Below, piece by piece: positions 9,384 through 17,573 of a DNA stretch of 47,557 nt. Location of the stretch: the NCBI GenBank assembly GCA_018829565.1, contig JAHJTW010000147.1:1-47557 (forward strand), read 5' to 3'. Each line of letters starts with the position of its first letter. The stretch's first letter is position 1. The notes beneath the pieces were generated by a model. The model was not told the origin of the DNA and did no database searches. It saw only the letters and a program-made list of their open reading frames with translations. A program made the translations under genes and the position numbers. The stretch is from a bacterium. GTDB lineage: Bacteria; Krumholzibacteriota; Krumholzibacteriia; LZORAL124-64-63.

Positions 9384-10645
9384 CGTTCGCCTCCGCCTTC
9401 TTCATCGTCCCGGAACACGTGGTCCGTCATGATCCAGCGTCCCTCGCCGGGATCACCCTGCCATTCGACCGTCCAGTCCGCAGCGGCCTCCAGGACCGCC
9501 TCGCCGAAGGCTGCAGCGCCGGAATTGCCCAAGAGGATCGTCTGGCCGGCAGTCCCGTCGGACTTGACGAATACGGCCACCCTGACGCGCACGGGGCGGC
9601 TGCGGTCGGCCGCCGACGCTCCGGCAGGATACCGGGGACGGGTGAACCGGGAGAAGGTCCAGTCCCGGTTGACCGGCACCGATGAAAAGGAATCCAGGGT
9701 CGAACCCGGCGCCAACCACCGCGCCACGTTCAGCAGGAACTGCTGGTTGTCCGGAGCGGCCGGAGCGATGAATCCGAACCGCACCTCGGCATCCCCGTCA
9801 CGCGCCACCTGGGCGGTGAACATGGCGGCTTCCCCGAACACGGCGATCCGTCCCCGGCCGACCTCCTGGACACCGCCCTGCAGCCATCCCCCCACGTCTT
9901 CCCGCGGCGTGTCGTCGGTGAAGTCGCCGGCTGAAGCGGTCAACCATGATTCGGTATCCGGGGGCAGGATCATCAGCGGCTCGAAGGAGGGATCCGCCCG
10001 GAACGCCGACCCCGTGAAGCTGGCCACCGTCCCGATCTTCTCGTCGGCCCGCGCCCCCCAGGTGATGGGATGGTCCGCCAGACCGCCATCCTCCCTCCGG
10101 AAGACCAGCGCTCCCTGGTGGCCCGGAACCATGGCGTAACCGTTGCTGAACGAGACGCCGAACGCGGCGGCCAGTTCGTTGTTGCACCCCGGCATGGGCA
10201 TGTGGTCGACGATGAGCCACAGGCCGCCGCCCTGGTCCACCCAGTCGCGGACCACGGCGATCTCCTCCGGCGTGAAGGCGGATGCGGAAGGCAGCGCCCA
10301 GTCCTCGCCGTCCTGTTCCGACAGGGCGTTGGAGATGACCAGGATGTCGCAGCCGTCCAGGGAACCGGACGTGAACGGCTGGACGCTCGCCGCCACCTGG
10401 AAGCCGTCGGCCTCGAGCAGATCCCCGAACGCCCGGTAACGGCCGCCGCGTGTGTGGAAGTTGTGGTGGGCCTCGTCGATCCAGATTTCCGGTCCGGTGC
10501 CCGGTTTGAAGGCCGGATGCTCCACTCGGGGCGTGAAGTCGCCGGCGGCCTCCTGTTCCTGGCCCGCGGCCTGCACGGAGAGGACCAGGGGCAGGACCAG
10601 GGTAATTATTTTCATGTATTTCAATGACTTATGACCGGCGATCAT
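9380..10645 (-). CDS. Secreted DUF4350-like protein with TonB C-terminal-like end
   Basis: The start at 10645 is set by GGAGG seven bases upstream; it gives a 421-residue protein with a signal peptide (MKIITLVLPLVLSVQAAGQ). Residues about 48-310 resemble the DUF4350 / glutamine-amidotransferase-like fold seen in GldG-type proteins: IWIDEAHHNFHTRGGRYRAF, DILVISNALS, VRDWVDQGGGLWLIVDHMP, GRIAVFGEAAMF. From about residue 334 the pattern changes to that of a TonB C-terminal domain (RPRYPAGA..., VRVRVAVFVKSDGTAG, AFGEAVLEAAADWTVEW). No catalytic residues can be assigned. It is the first gene of a two-gene unit with ggt, which suggests a shared periplasmic role. Confidence 0.7.
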   Translation of the reverse strand: MIAGHKSLKYMKIITLVLPLVLSVQAAGQEQEAAGDFTPRVEHPAFKPGTGPEIWIDEAHHNFHTRGGRYRAFGDLLEADGFQVAASVQPFTSGSLDGCDILVISNALSEQDGEDWALPSASAFTPEEIAVVRDWVDQGGGLWLIVDHMPMPGCNNELAAAFGVSFSNGYAMVPGHQGALVFRREDGGLADHPITWGARADEKIGTVASFTGSAFRADPSFEPLMILPPDTESWLTASAGDFTDDTPREDVGGWLQGGVQEVGRGRIAVFGEAAMFTAQVARDGDAEVRFGFIAPAAPDNQQFLLNVARWLAPGSTLDSFSSVPVNRDWTFSRFTRPRYPAGASAADRSRPVRVRVAVFVKSDGTAGQTILLGNSGAAAFGEAVLEAAADWTVEWQGDPGEGRWIMTDHVFRDDEEGGGER

Positions 10646-10669
10646 GGCGATCCCTCCCATCATGGCGCC

Positions 10670-10831
10670 ATGGGCATCCAGGTGAAGCTCGATCTGATGC
10701 TGGTGAAGCGGAGGATGAAGCTGACCGGGCTTTCCGACCGGGTCGGCGTCTCCGTCACCCATCTGCCCCTGCTCAGGACCGGCGAGGTCGAGGGCATGAG
10801 GTTCAGCACGCCGGAGTATATCCTGCCATGA
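10670..10831 (+). pseudogene. Truncated Cro/CI-type HTH regulator (YozG-like)
   Basis: The 53 codons read MGIQVKLDLMLVKRRMKLTG, then an HTH core (LSDRVGVSVTHLPLLRTGEV) and EGMRFSTPEYILP before a stop. This tracks the small YozG-like regulators up to the RFST motif. The expected last helix and the C-terminal part (LEAICxALDCQPGDxLEY in the family) are missing, about 15-20 residues. There is no clear ribosome site, and the start lies only 24 bp from the divergent start at 10645, leaving no room for a promoter. I read it as a decayed remnant. Bases 10832-10935 hold no recognisable continuation. Confidence 0.6.
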
Positions 10832-10935
10832 GGGCGGCTGTCATGGTGAAGGAGCACAGCCTGCCGGCGGCCGCCCTCCCGGCCGCCAGTCGGAGCGGCC
10901 GGCCCATCCCCACCAGGGTCCCGACGGCCGCGACT

Positions 10936-12231
10936 TCATCTGACGGGCCGCATCCCGTCCAGGAAACCGGCGTCCACCCAGTACATGTCGCCGGCCAGGC
11001 AGAAAAACAGGTACCTGCCGTCGTGCGAGAGCGCAGGCTGGCCAACGGGCGGAATGCCCAGTTCGTTCCCGAGCCCGACCGCCTCGCTCCACGCTCCGTC
11101 CGGATTGCGGAAGCTCACGAAGAGCCCCGCCCCCGGATCCCGATAGGAATCGAAAAGCAGCAGGTCGCCGTCCGGGGCGATCCAGGGATGGGCATCGGGC
11201 GCCGGAGTGTTGATGCCCTCGCCGGGAACCGGTTCGGGTTCGCCGAACCCCTCCCCGACCGGCAGGCGGCGCACGATGACCCCGTGGTCGGGACGCTCAC
11301 CGATACCCGTGTAATAGAGGACGCCGTCGGACGAGCAGGTGGGATACATGCCCTGGAACAGGTGGACCGCCTCCCCCCAGACATCCCCCTTCCGTTCGAC
11401 CAGGTAGATCTCCCGCTCCGCGCTCAGGTCACGGGGCCGCGAGCAGAAGAAGATGCGCTCGCCGTCTCCCGCGAACGCCGCCTCCTCGTCCAGGAAACCC
11501 TCGCCGCGCAGCGTGAGGACCTCCGGCGCCGTCCATCCCTCCGGTTCCCAGCGGCAGGCCATGGTGCCCACGCCCCCGCGCGAGAAGATGATCGTCCGCC
11601 CGTCCGGCGCGAAGCTGATGCTGTACTCGTGGGCCAGCGTGCTGAGGAGGCCGGGGGCGAAGACCTCGGGCGCGCCACCCGGGGGGATCTGACCCAGGTA
11701 TGGCCCCTTCAAGCCCGTGTTCTCTCCGGGCGCGAAGCGTCCCTCGGCCGCGATCTGCCGGGCGATGACGGACGCCAGATCGTCCAGGTTGGCCAGCATC
11801 CAGGGGTGCTGCGGGTTCCTCGGGTCGAGCTCCAGGGACTTCTCCAGGGCCGCACGGGCGTCGTCGATCCGGAGATTCCGCAGATGGGCGCCGGACAGCT
11901 CCGACCAGTACACCGGATGGTCGCCGAACAGCGGTTCCACGGTGAGGATCAGGGCCAGGGCCGCGTCGCGTCGTCCGGCCAGGCTCAGTTCGCCGGGTAG
12001 GCCCTTGACCAGCCGGTAGCCATCGATGCCGTAGGCTCCGGTGGTGTCGGCGATCATGACCGCCAGGCTGTCGCAGGCGTCAGCGAGCCCCCGCGCTGCG
12101 AGGATGCGCTCGAATTCCGATGCGGCGGAGGGAGGCGCCGGTTCCGGGGGCTGGGCTCCGCCCGTCGGGACGACACCGACCAGGAACATACCTAGACCAA
12201 GACAGGGAAGAAGGAGCTGGAACCGTGGCAT
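10936..12231 (-). CDS. Secreted PD40 / TolB-like beta-propeller protein with TPR-like N-terminus
   Basis: The 431-residue protein has a signal peptide (MPRFQLLLPCLGLGMFLVGVV). A helical TPR-like stretch follows (HLRNLRIDDARAALEKSLEL, about residues 120-150), then WD40-like PD40 repeats: YSISFAPDGRTIIFSR, EEAAFAGDGERIFFCS, PWIAPDGDLLLFDSYR and PALSHDGRYLFFCLAGDMYW. PD40 repeats form periplasmic propellers of the TolB type. No enzymatic domain is visible, so the role is probably binding or sensing. It appears to be a single gene. Confidence 0.8.
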   Translation of the reverse strand: MPRFQLLLPCLGLGMFLVGVVPTGGAQPPEPAPPSAASEFERILAARGLADACDSLAVMIADTTGAYGIDGYRLVKGLPGELSLAGRRDAALALILTVEPLFGDHPVYWSELSGAHLRNLRIDDARAALEKSLELDPRNPQHPWMLANLDDLASVIARQIAAEGRFAPGENTGLKGPYLGQIPPGGAPEVFAPGLLSTLAHEYSISFAPDGRTIIFSRGGVGTMACRWEPEGWTAPEVLTLRGEGFLDEEAAFAGDGERIFFCSRPRDLSAEREIYLVERKGDVWGEAVHLFQGMYPTCSSDGVLYYTGIGERPDHGVIVRRLPVGEGFGEPEPVPGEGINTPAPDAHPWIAPDGDLLLFDSYRDPGAGLFVSFRNPDGAWSEAVGLGNELGIPPVGQPALSHDGRYLFFCLAGDMYWVDAGFLDGMRPVR

Positions 12232-12336
12232 GGCACACCGCCTGGATGGAGGGCGGGGAACTGGAACCTGGATCGATATGATACTCCGCGAACGACCCCG
12301 ATGTTGCTCTCGAATCATCCGGACGACCGGACGGGA

Positions 12337-12603
12337 TCAAGGACGATTCAAGACCATGACCAGTCCCGCCATCAGGGCGACGATCACCAGACCGATCCAG
12401 GTGCGGCTGAACGTCGAAGACCGGCGCGATTGCGAAAAACCCTGGAACAGCGTTCCACAGAACCCGGGCAGGGCCAGTTCCCAGTTTCGCAAAGGTTCGG
12501 CGGCCACCCGCTTGGAGTAGATGGCGAGCAGGATGGTGACGGCGCCGAGGACAAGCGCCATCTGGATGATGGGGTGGGCGAGGAATTCCTTGATCCTGGT
12601 CAT
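12337..12603 (-). CDS. Small two-helix membrane protein, unknown
   Basis: The 88-residue protein starts at 12603 with GGAGG six bases upstream. It has two hydrophobic segments (IIQMALVLGAVTILLAIYS and TWIGLVIVALMAGLVMVLN) joined by a basic, serine-rich loop (FSQSRRSSTFSR). I do not recognise a family. It lies upstream of the PD40 gene on the same strand, with a gap of about 105 bp. Confidence 0.65.
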   Translation of the reverse strand: MTRIKEFLAHPIIQMALVLGAVTILLAIYSKRVAAEPLRNWELALPGFCGTLFQGFSQSRRSSTFSRTWIGLVIVALMAGLVMVLNRP

Positions 12604-12676
12604 GCTTCTCCTCCCGGAAGGATCATGGGTGAGGACAGCCGGAATCATGCACATGTAATTTGAGGAAAACCAGTTC

Positions 12677-12727
12677 GGCGGCAAAAAAAATCCCTCTCTT
12701 GCCGCCCGGTTCGGTCATCTATATCAT
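12677..12727 (+). promoter_or_regulatory. Promoter and hairpin for the NSS transporter operon
   Basis: TTGCCG (12699-12704) and TATCAT (12722-12727) are separated by 17 bp, a good sigma-70 layout, about 50 bases ahead of the transporter start. The -35 overlaps the right arm of an inverted repeat, GGCGGCAA (12677-12684) with TTGCCGCC (12699-12706), which could be an operator or a terminator for divergent transcripts. Confidence 0.5.
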
Positions 12728-12777
12728 CTTCCGGCTCCCTGACCCCCACCTGGGCCCTGTCCGGCCTGGAGACCTGC

Positions 12778-14415
12778 TTGAACACCCGTGAACGCTGGGG
12801 CACCCGAGTCGGATTGGTTCTCGCAGTTGCGGGCAACGCCGTCGGGCTGGGCAACTTCCTCCGCTTTCCCGCCCAGGCAGCCCAGAACGGTGGGGGAGCG
12901 TTCATCATCCCCTACCTGGTGTCCTTCCTGCTGATGGGGATCCCCCTGCTCTGGATCGAATGGGCCATCGGCCGCCACGGCGGTGTCCGGGGACACCACT
13001 CCACCCCCGGCATGTTCGACGTCATGGGCCGCAGTCCCCTGCTGAAGTACCTCGGCGTCTTCGGGCTGTTCACCAACCTGTGCGTGGCGGCCTATTACTG
13101 CTACATCGAATCGTGGACCCTGGCCTACGTGTGGCACTCGCTCGTCGGCACCTTTCGCCTCGAGTCCGCCACCGCCTTCTTCCCCCGCTTCCTCGGCCAG
13201 ACCGAGGGCTCGCTCTTCGCCCTGCCGCTGGAGGCGACCTTCTGGTTCTGCCTCACCCTCGCCCTCAACCTGTTCATCCTGTCGCGGGGCCTGACCCGGG
13301 GCATCGAGCTCGCCGCGCGCATCGGGATGCCTTTGCTGATGCTGTTCGGAATCATCCTGGCGGTGCGGGGACTGACCCTGGGACCCGACACCCCCCACGT
13401 CGTGCAGAGCCCCCTGGCCGGACTGGACTTCATCTGGCGCCCCCGCCTCTCGGGCCTGACCGACCCCAGCACCTGGCTCGCCGCCGCCGGCCAGGTCTTC
13501 TTCACCCTCTCGGTGGGGATGGGGAGCATCCACTGCTACGCCTCCTACCTCCGCAGCAGGCAGGACATCGCCCTCAACGCCTCGGCCGCGGGCTGGATGA
13601 ACGAATTCGTGGAGGTCGTCCTCGGCAGTTCCATCATCATCCCCATCGCCGTGGCCTACCTGGGACTGGATGCGGTCCGCAGCGCAACCGCCGGCGGCAG
13701 CGGGTTCGGGCTGGGCTTCCTGACCCTGCCCACGCTGTTCAACCACTGGGGATGGTTCGCACCCCTGGCCGGAATGCTCTGGTTCGGACTGCTCTTCTTC
13801 GCGGGAATCACCTCGTCCCTGGCCATGGGCCAGCCGATCCTCGCCTTCTTCGAGGACAGTTTCCGGTTCTCCCGGCTGAAGGCCGCCCTGACGTTCGGCG
13901 CGGCCACCTTCGCCCTGGGCTTCCTCTGCGTGTGGCTCTATCCGGGCGGCGCCTTCGACGAGTTCGACTTCTGGACCGGCACCTTCTCCCTGGTGGCCTT
14001 CGCGCTCGGCGAGTCCATCATCTTCGCCTGGGTCTTCGGCATGGACAAGGGTTGGGAGGAGATCACCCGGGGGGCGGACATGAAGGTTCCCCGGTTCTTC
14101 CGGTTCGTGATCCGCTTCGTCACCCCGGCCTTCATCCTGGTGATCTTCCTGAGCAGCCTCGTCAAGCCCGCGGAGGGCGACTGGGGCGCGGCCTTCGCGA
14201 TGCTCGGGACCGGCGGGGGCTGGCCCCTGGACGGGGACAGCGTGATCGGCAAGATCCTGCACGTGGGGGTGGACGACCAGCGGTGGATCCGCGACGGCGC
14301 CCTCACCCGGATGTTCGTCCAGGATGCGACCCGTATCCTGCTGCTCTGCGTGTTCATCGGCTGGGGATTCCTGGTCCACCGGGCCTGGAAGAGGAAAAGG
14401 GAGGTTGCCCCGTGA
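12778..14415 (+). CDS. Sodium:neurotransmitter symporter family (NSS, LeuT-like) transporter
   Basis: The start is a TTG at 12778 with GGAG six bases upstream. The 545-residue protein opens with the family signature: RVGLVLAVAGNAVGLGNFLRF is the unwound TM1 sodium/substrate site, followed by GGGAFIIPYLVSFLLMGIPL (TM2). About twelve hydrophobic segments follow. These proteins import amino acids or related amines with Na+; the substrate cannot be read from sequence alone. The next gene overlaps by 4 bases and encodes a MetS-like small subunit, as in the methionine/alanine importer MetPS, so an amino acid substrate is likely. Confidence 0.93.
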   Translation: MNTRERWGTRVGLVLAVAGNAVGLGNFLRFPAQAAQNGGGAFIIPYLVSFLLMGIPLLWIEWAIGRHGGVRGHHSTPGMFDVMGRSPLLKYLGVFGLFTNLCVAAYYCYIESWTLAYVWHSLVGTFRLESATAFFPRFLGQTEGSLFALPLEATFWFCLTLALNLFILSRGLTRGIELAARIGMPLLMLFGIILAVRGLTLGPDTPHVVQSPLAGLDFIWRPRLSGLTDPSTWLAAAGQVFFTLSVGMGSIHCYASYLRSRQDIALNASAAGWMNEFVEVVLGSSIIIPIAVAYLGLDAVRSATAGGSGFGLGFLTLPTLFNHWGWFAPLAGMLWFGLLFFAGITSSLAMGQPILAFFEDSFRFSRLKAALTFGAATFALGFLCVWLYPGGAFDEFDFWTGTFSLVAFALGESIIFAWVFGMDKGWEEITRGADMKVPRFFRFVIRFVTPAFILVIFLSSLVKPAEGDWGAAFAMLGTGGGWPLDGDSVIGKILHVGVDDQRWIRDGALTRMFVQDATRILLLCVFIGWGFLVHRAWKRKREVAP

Positions 14416-14534
14416 CCACTGCGGCCTGGATCATGCTCGCGGCCACCTGGAGCGTGGTGATCTTCTTCAGCGGGAAGTTCTTCCTGAAGGTCCTGCGCAC
14501 TCCCCTGAAGAAGGAAGATGAAACGGAGGATTGA
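14412..14534 (+). CDS. MetS-like small accessory subunit of the NSS transporter
   Basis: A GTG at 14412 overlaps the transporter stop codon (GTGA) and opens a 40-residue frame: a single hydrophobic helix (AAWIMLAATWSVVIFFSGKF) and a charged tail (LKKEDETED). The position, size and one-helix layout match the small subunits found after NSS genes (MetS type). Its tail is rich in Lys and Glu. Overlap and frame strongly support translation coupled to the symporter. Confidence 0.75.
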   Translation: MTTAAWIMLAATWSVVIFFSGKFFLKVLRTPLKKEDETED

Positions 14535-14539
14535 AAGGG

Positions 14540-15094
14540 TTACCGCCGGTTCCGCACGAAGACCTCGCGCTCGTAGCCGTTCTGCTCGACGATCTCCATG
14601 ATCTCCTCGTAGACGGAGTCCTCCATGATCCGGTTGCGGGCCAGGATCCAGCCGTACTTGCGCTCGGGATGACCGACCACGGCCCACCGGTAGAGCGGGT
14701 CCAGACCGATGATCCAGTAATCCCCCCAGAACGGGCGCCAGCCCAGGAAGCTGACGAAGCTCACCCGGAGCTTGGCGTTGGTTGACGTGTCAACGATCTC
14801 CGCCTTGCCCTGGGCCTCGCTGCGCTTCCCGCCTGCCATGCGGCAACTGTTGACGACGTCGATGGCGCCGTCCTCGCGCAGGGTGTACTGCGCCGTGGCC
14901 CCGGACGTGCACTGGTTCTGGAACTTGTTGGGAATCTTGGCGATCTCGTACCACAGGCCGAGGTACCGCTCGAGGTCGACGTAAGGAACGGTCTTGACGG
15001 GGGGCAAGGGGTCGGGATCCTGGGCCTCCGCAGGCAAGACCAGGGTCGCCAGCATGCCGCCGGTCAACACGAGGAAGGCGAAGGGCTTCACCAT
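14540..15094 (-). CDS. blc: Bacterial lipocalin (Blc-like)
   Basis: The 184-residue protein has a cleavable signal (FAFLVLTGGMLATLVLPAEA) without a lipobox cysteine, so unlike E. coli Blc it is probably soluble in the periplasm. The lipocalin signature GLWYEIAKIPNKFQ (GxW motif) sits at the start of the barrel. WRPFWGDYWIIGLDPLYRWAVVGHPE and the C-terminal helix follow as in Blc. Two cysteines (NQCTSG and NSCRM) may form a disulfide. It would bind fatty acids or lysophospholipids. A TTG two codons upstream (15100) is an alternative start, but AGGA fits the ATG better. Confidence 0.9.
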   Translation of the reverse strand: MVKPFAFLVLTGGMLATLVLPAEAQDPDPLPPVKTVPYVDLERYLGLWYEIAKIPNKFQNQCTSGATAQYTLREDGAIDVVNSCRMAGGKRSEAQGKAEIVDTSTNAKLRVSFVSFLGWRPFWGDYWIIGLDPLYRWAVVGHPERKYGWILARNRIMEDSVYEEIMEIVEQNGYEREVFVRNRR

Positions 15095-15266
15095 GCTCAA
15101 GGGTCCTTTCCCGTCGAGGGCGGACGCGGGGTGTCCTGATCCGATCCCGCCATCCTAGGGATGGCGGCCGGCATGGTCAAGCTGCCTGAGTATCGACCGG
15201 GTATTGACACCGCGAACCGGGCTCCCGATCGTCATCCAGCTCCCCACACGGCGATCAGGAGCGACC

Positions 15267-15677
15267 ATGACCCGAGCCCGACCCGCCGTCGAGCCCGCGA
15301 CCGCCGACGATCCCGACGCCGTGGACACCATCCCCGAACTCTTCCCCTTCGATTATCCCTTCACGGAACCCGCTCCCGGCGGCATGGGGGAAGAGGGGTT
15401 CGTGGCCAGTTCGGCCCTGCCGGAACTGGTCGCCTTCGCGAAGGCGGATTACCCAGAACTGGCCAGACGGGCGCGCATCGAGGGCACCGTCGTGATCGAG
15501 GTTCTGGTCACCGCCGGCGGTGGCGTGGGCCATGCATCCATCCTTCAGAGCGTCCATCCGCTCCTGGACAAGGCGGCGCTGGCTGCGGCCATGAGATGCC
15601 GGTTCACCCCCGCCCGGCAACGGGAACTGGCCGTTCCGGTGAGGGTGGCGATCCCGTACCGGTTCCGGATGAACTGA
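15267..15677 (+). CDS. Free-standing TonB C-terminal domain protein, no signal peptide
   Basis: The start at 15267 has AGGAG five bases upstream and yields 136 residues. After an acidic, disordered-looking N-terminus (PATADDPDAVDTIPELF), residues 60-136 follow the TonB_C pattern: YPELARRARIEGTVVIEVLV, DGG-like turn, LLDKAALAAAMRCRFTPARQ, PVRVAIPYRF. TonB normally has an N-terminal membrane anchor and a proline-rich spacer; neither is present, and no signal peptide is visible. Either it acts outside the TonB/ExbBD system or it has lost its anchor. The gene stands alone. Confidence 0.78.
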   Translation: MTRARPAVEPATADDPDAVDTIPELFPFDYPFTEPAPGGMGEEGFVASSALPELVAFAKADYPELARRARIEGTVVIEVLVTAGGGVGHASILQSVHPLLDKAALAAAMRCRFTPARQRELAVPVRVAIPYRFRMN

Positions 15678-15804
15678 ATCCTGCAAATTCAGCGGGGGCG
15701 GGATTCCGCCGAATCCTTATCATGTCCGGTTCATGGTTATTCCTGAATGGCCACGTACCCGATCGGCCCGCGCCCACGGGCCTCAACGGCGGAGCATAGG
15801 CCCC

Positions 15805-17001
15805 ATGACCGCAGGCCCGAAACACCTGGTCACCCTGTTGCTTCTCGCCGGCGCGGTGGCCTGCGGCTGCTCCGGGGACGAGGACCCCACCACACCCATC
15901 CCCGACCCGGTGTCGGCTGTCGCCGCCACGTTCGCCGGGGCAATCGACCTGGACGATCTTCCCGCTTACGCCGGACAGCCCGTTCCCAGGTACATCCGCA
16001 AGGACAACAGTCTTGCTGCGCCCATCACCGACGCAGGAGCCACCCTCGGTCGCGTGCTGTTCTACGACAGGCTCCTTTCGGTCGACGGGACGATCTCCTG
16101 CAGCAGCTGCCACCGGCAGGAGCTGGCCTTCAGCGACGACGCCCGTGCATCCGAGGGGATGTCCGGGGTGACCGCCCGCCATTCCATGCGCCTGGTCAAC
16201 GTGCAGTTCGCCCAGGAGGCCCGCATGTTCTGGAACGAGCGGGCCGAAAGCCTCGAGGACCAGACCACGCAGCCCATCCGCGACCACATCGAGATGGGAT
16301 TCAGCGGGCAGGACGGGAACCCCGGCCTCGATTCCCTGCTGGCCAGGCTCGAGGCGACGGACTACTACCGGGAACTGTTCACCTTCGTCCACGGGGACGC
16401 GACCGTCACCGAGGAACGGCTGCAGGACGCCCTCTCCCAGTTCCTGCGCAGCATCCGCTCCTTCGACTCGAAGTACGACGAAGGCCGGGCCCTGGCCCCG
16501 GACGACCGGACCCCCTTCCCGAACTTCACCGACCAGGAGAACCTCGGCAAGCAGCTGTTCGTCGTCCCGCCCACCCTCAGCGCCCAGGGGGAGCGGATCG
16601 GAGGCGGGCTGGCCTGCGCCGGCTGCCACCGCGCTCCCGAGTTCGACATCGATCCCGAGATGAAGAACAACGGGGTGATCCGGACCATTTCCGGCGAGGG
16701 GACCGACCTCTCGGTGACCCGAGCCCCGACGCTGCGCGACGTGGTGAAGGCCGACGGCTCCCCCAACGGCCCGTTGATGCACACCGGGGATTTCGACCTG
16801 GACGACGTCCTGGACCACTACGACCGCATCCCGGCGGAGGGGAACACGAACCTGGACAACCGGCTCCAGCCCCAGGGAAACCCCCAGCGTCTGTACCTCA
16901 CCCCGGAAGAGCGTGAAGCGGTGAAGGCGTTCCTGAGGACCCTCGCCGGCAGCGCGATCTACACGGATCCGAAGTGGTCGGATCCTTTCCCCGATCGATG
17001 A
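15805..17001 (+). CDS. Di-heme cytochrome c peroxidase / MauG family lipoprotein
   Basis: The 398-residue protein begins with a signal ending in a lipobox-like LLLAGAVACGCS, so it is probably lipid-anchored in the periplasm. Two CxxCH heme sites are present: C99-C102-H103 (ISCSSCHRQELAFSD) and C271-C274-H275 (LACAGCHRAPEF), with GATLGRVLFYDRLLS and SVTRAPTLRDV typical of the CCP/MauG superfamily. It would reduce peroxide or oxidise a protein partner. An extended upstream frame has no ribosome site. Confidence 0.93.
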   Translation: MTAGPKHLVTLLLLAGAVACGCSGDEDPTTPIPDPVSAVAATFAGAIDLDDLPAYAGQPVPRYIRKDNSLAAPITDAGATLGRVLFYDRLLSVDGTISCSSCHRQELAFSDDARASEGMSGVTARHSMRLVNVQFAQEARMFWNERAESLEDQTTQPIRDHIEMGFSGQDGNPGLDSLLARLEATDYYRELFTFVHGDATVTEERLQDALSQFLRSIRSFDSKYDEGRALAPDDRTPFPNFTDQENLGKQLFVVPPTLSAQGERIGGGLACAGCHRAPEFDIDPEMKNNGVIRTISGEGTDLSVTRAPTLRDVVKADGSPNGPLMHTGDFDLDDVLDHYDRIPAEGNTNLDNRLQPQGNPQRLYLTPEEREAVKAFLRTLAGSAIYTDPKWSDPFPDR

Positions 17002-17063
17002 GTCGAATCTGACCCGCGGTCCCTGCATCGAAAGTTACTTCAACCCGAGGACCGGATGCACCC

Positions 17064-17573
17064 ATGAAGAGCGTGCGATACTGGTTGAGACGACCGGCGA
17101 AGGCCCTGACCAGGCTCGGCCGTCTGATCCGTCCCACCCCGACTGCCGTTCAGTTTTCGGTGATCGACCTGGGATCCATGGCGGAACTGGAGAGGTTTTC
17201 CTTCCTGCACCCCCTGGTCCCCGAACCCCTGACCGGCAAGAAGTTCCTGAGGGACGACCTGGGCTTGACCGGTATGGAGGTCAGCCTCCATCGCCTGCCT
17301 CCTGGCTTCAGCGTCCCCTTCTACCACTGCCACAAGCAGAACGAGGAATTCTACCTCTTCCTCTCGGGCGAAGGGGACATGCAGGTGGACGGGCAGGTCA
17401 TCCCGATCAGGGAGGGCACGGCCATCCGCATCGCCCCCGAAGGCGTGCGGACCTGGCGCAACACCAGCGCCGGACCCATGCTCTACATCGTGGTCCAGGC
17501 CCGGGCGGGAACCCTGCGCCACAGCGACATCCGGGACGGCAAGGCGGTCAGGCGGCCGGTGGCCTGGCCGTGA
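17064..17573 (+). CDS. Cupin-domain protein
   Basis: The 169-residue protein has a basic N-terminal 25 residues, then a single cupin barrel. Motif 1 is PGFSVPFYHCHKQNEEFYLF with likely metal ligands H88, H90 and E94. Motif 2 surrounds REGTAIRIAPEGVRTWRNT. The fold covers dioxygenases, isomerases and sugar or small-molecule sensors, so no reaction can be assigned. Its last 26 bases overlap the convergent radical SAM gene. Confidence 0.85.
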   Translation: MKSVRYWLRRPAKALTRLGRLIRPTPTAVQFSVIDLGSMAELERFSFLHPLVPEPLTGKKFLRDDLGLTGMEVSLHRLPPGFSVPFYHCHKQNEEFYLFLSGEGDMQVDGQVIPIREGTAIRIAPEGVRTWRNTSAGPMLYIVVQARAGTLRHSDIRDGKAVRRPVAWP

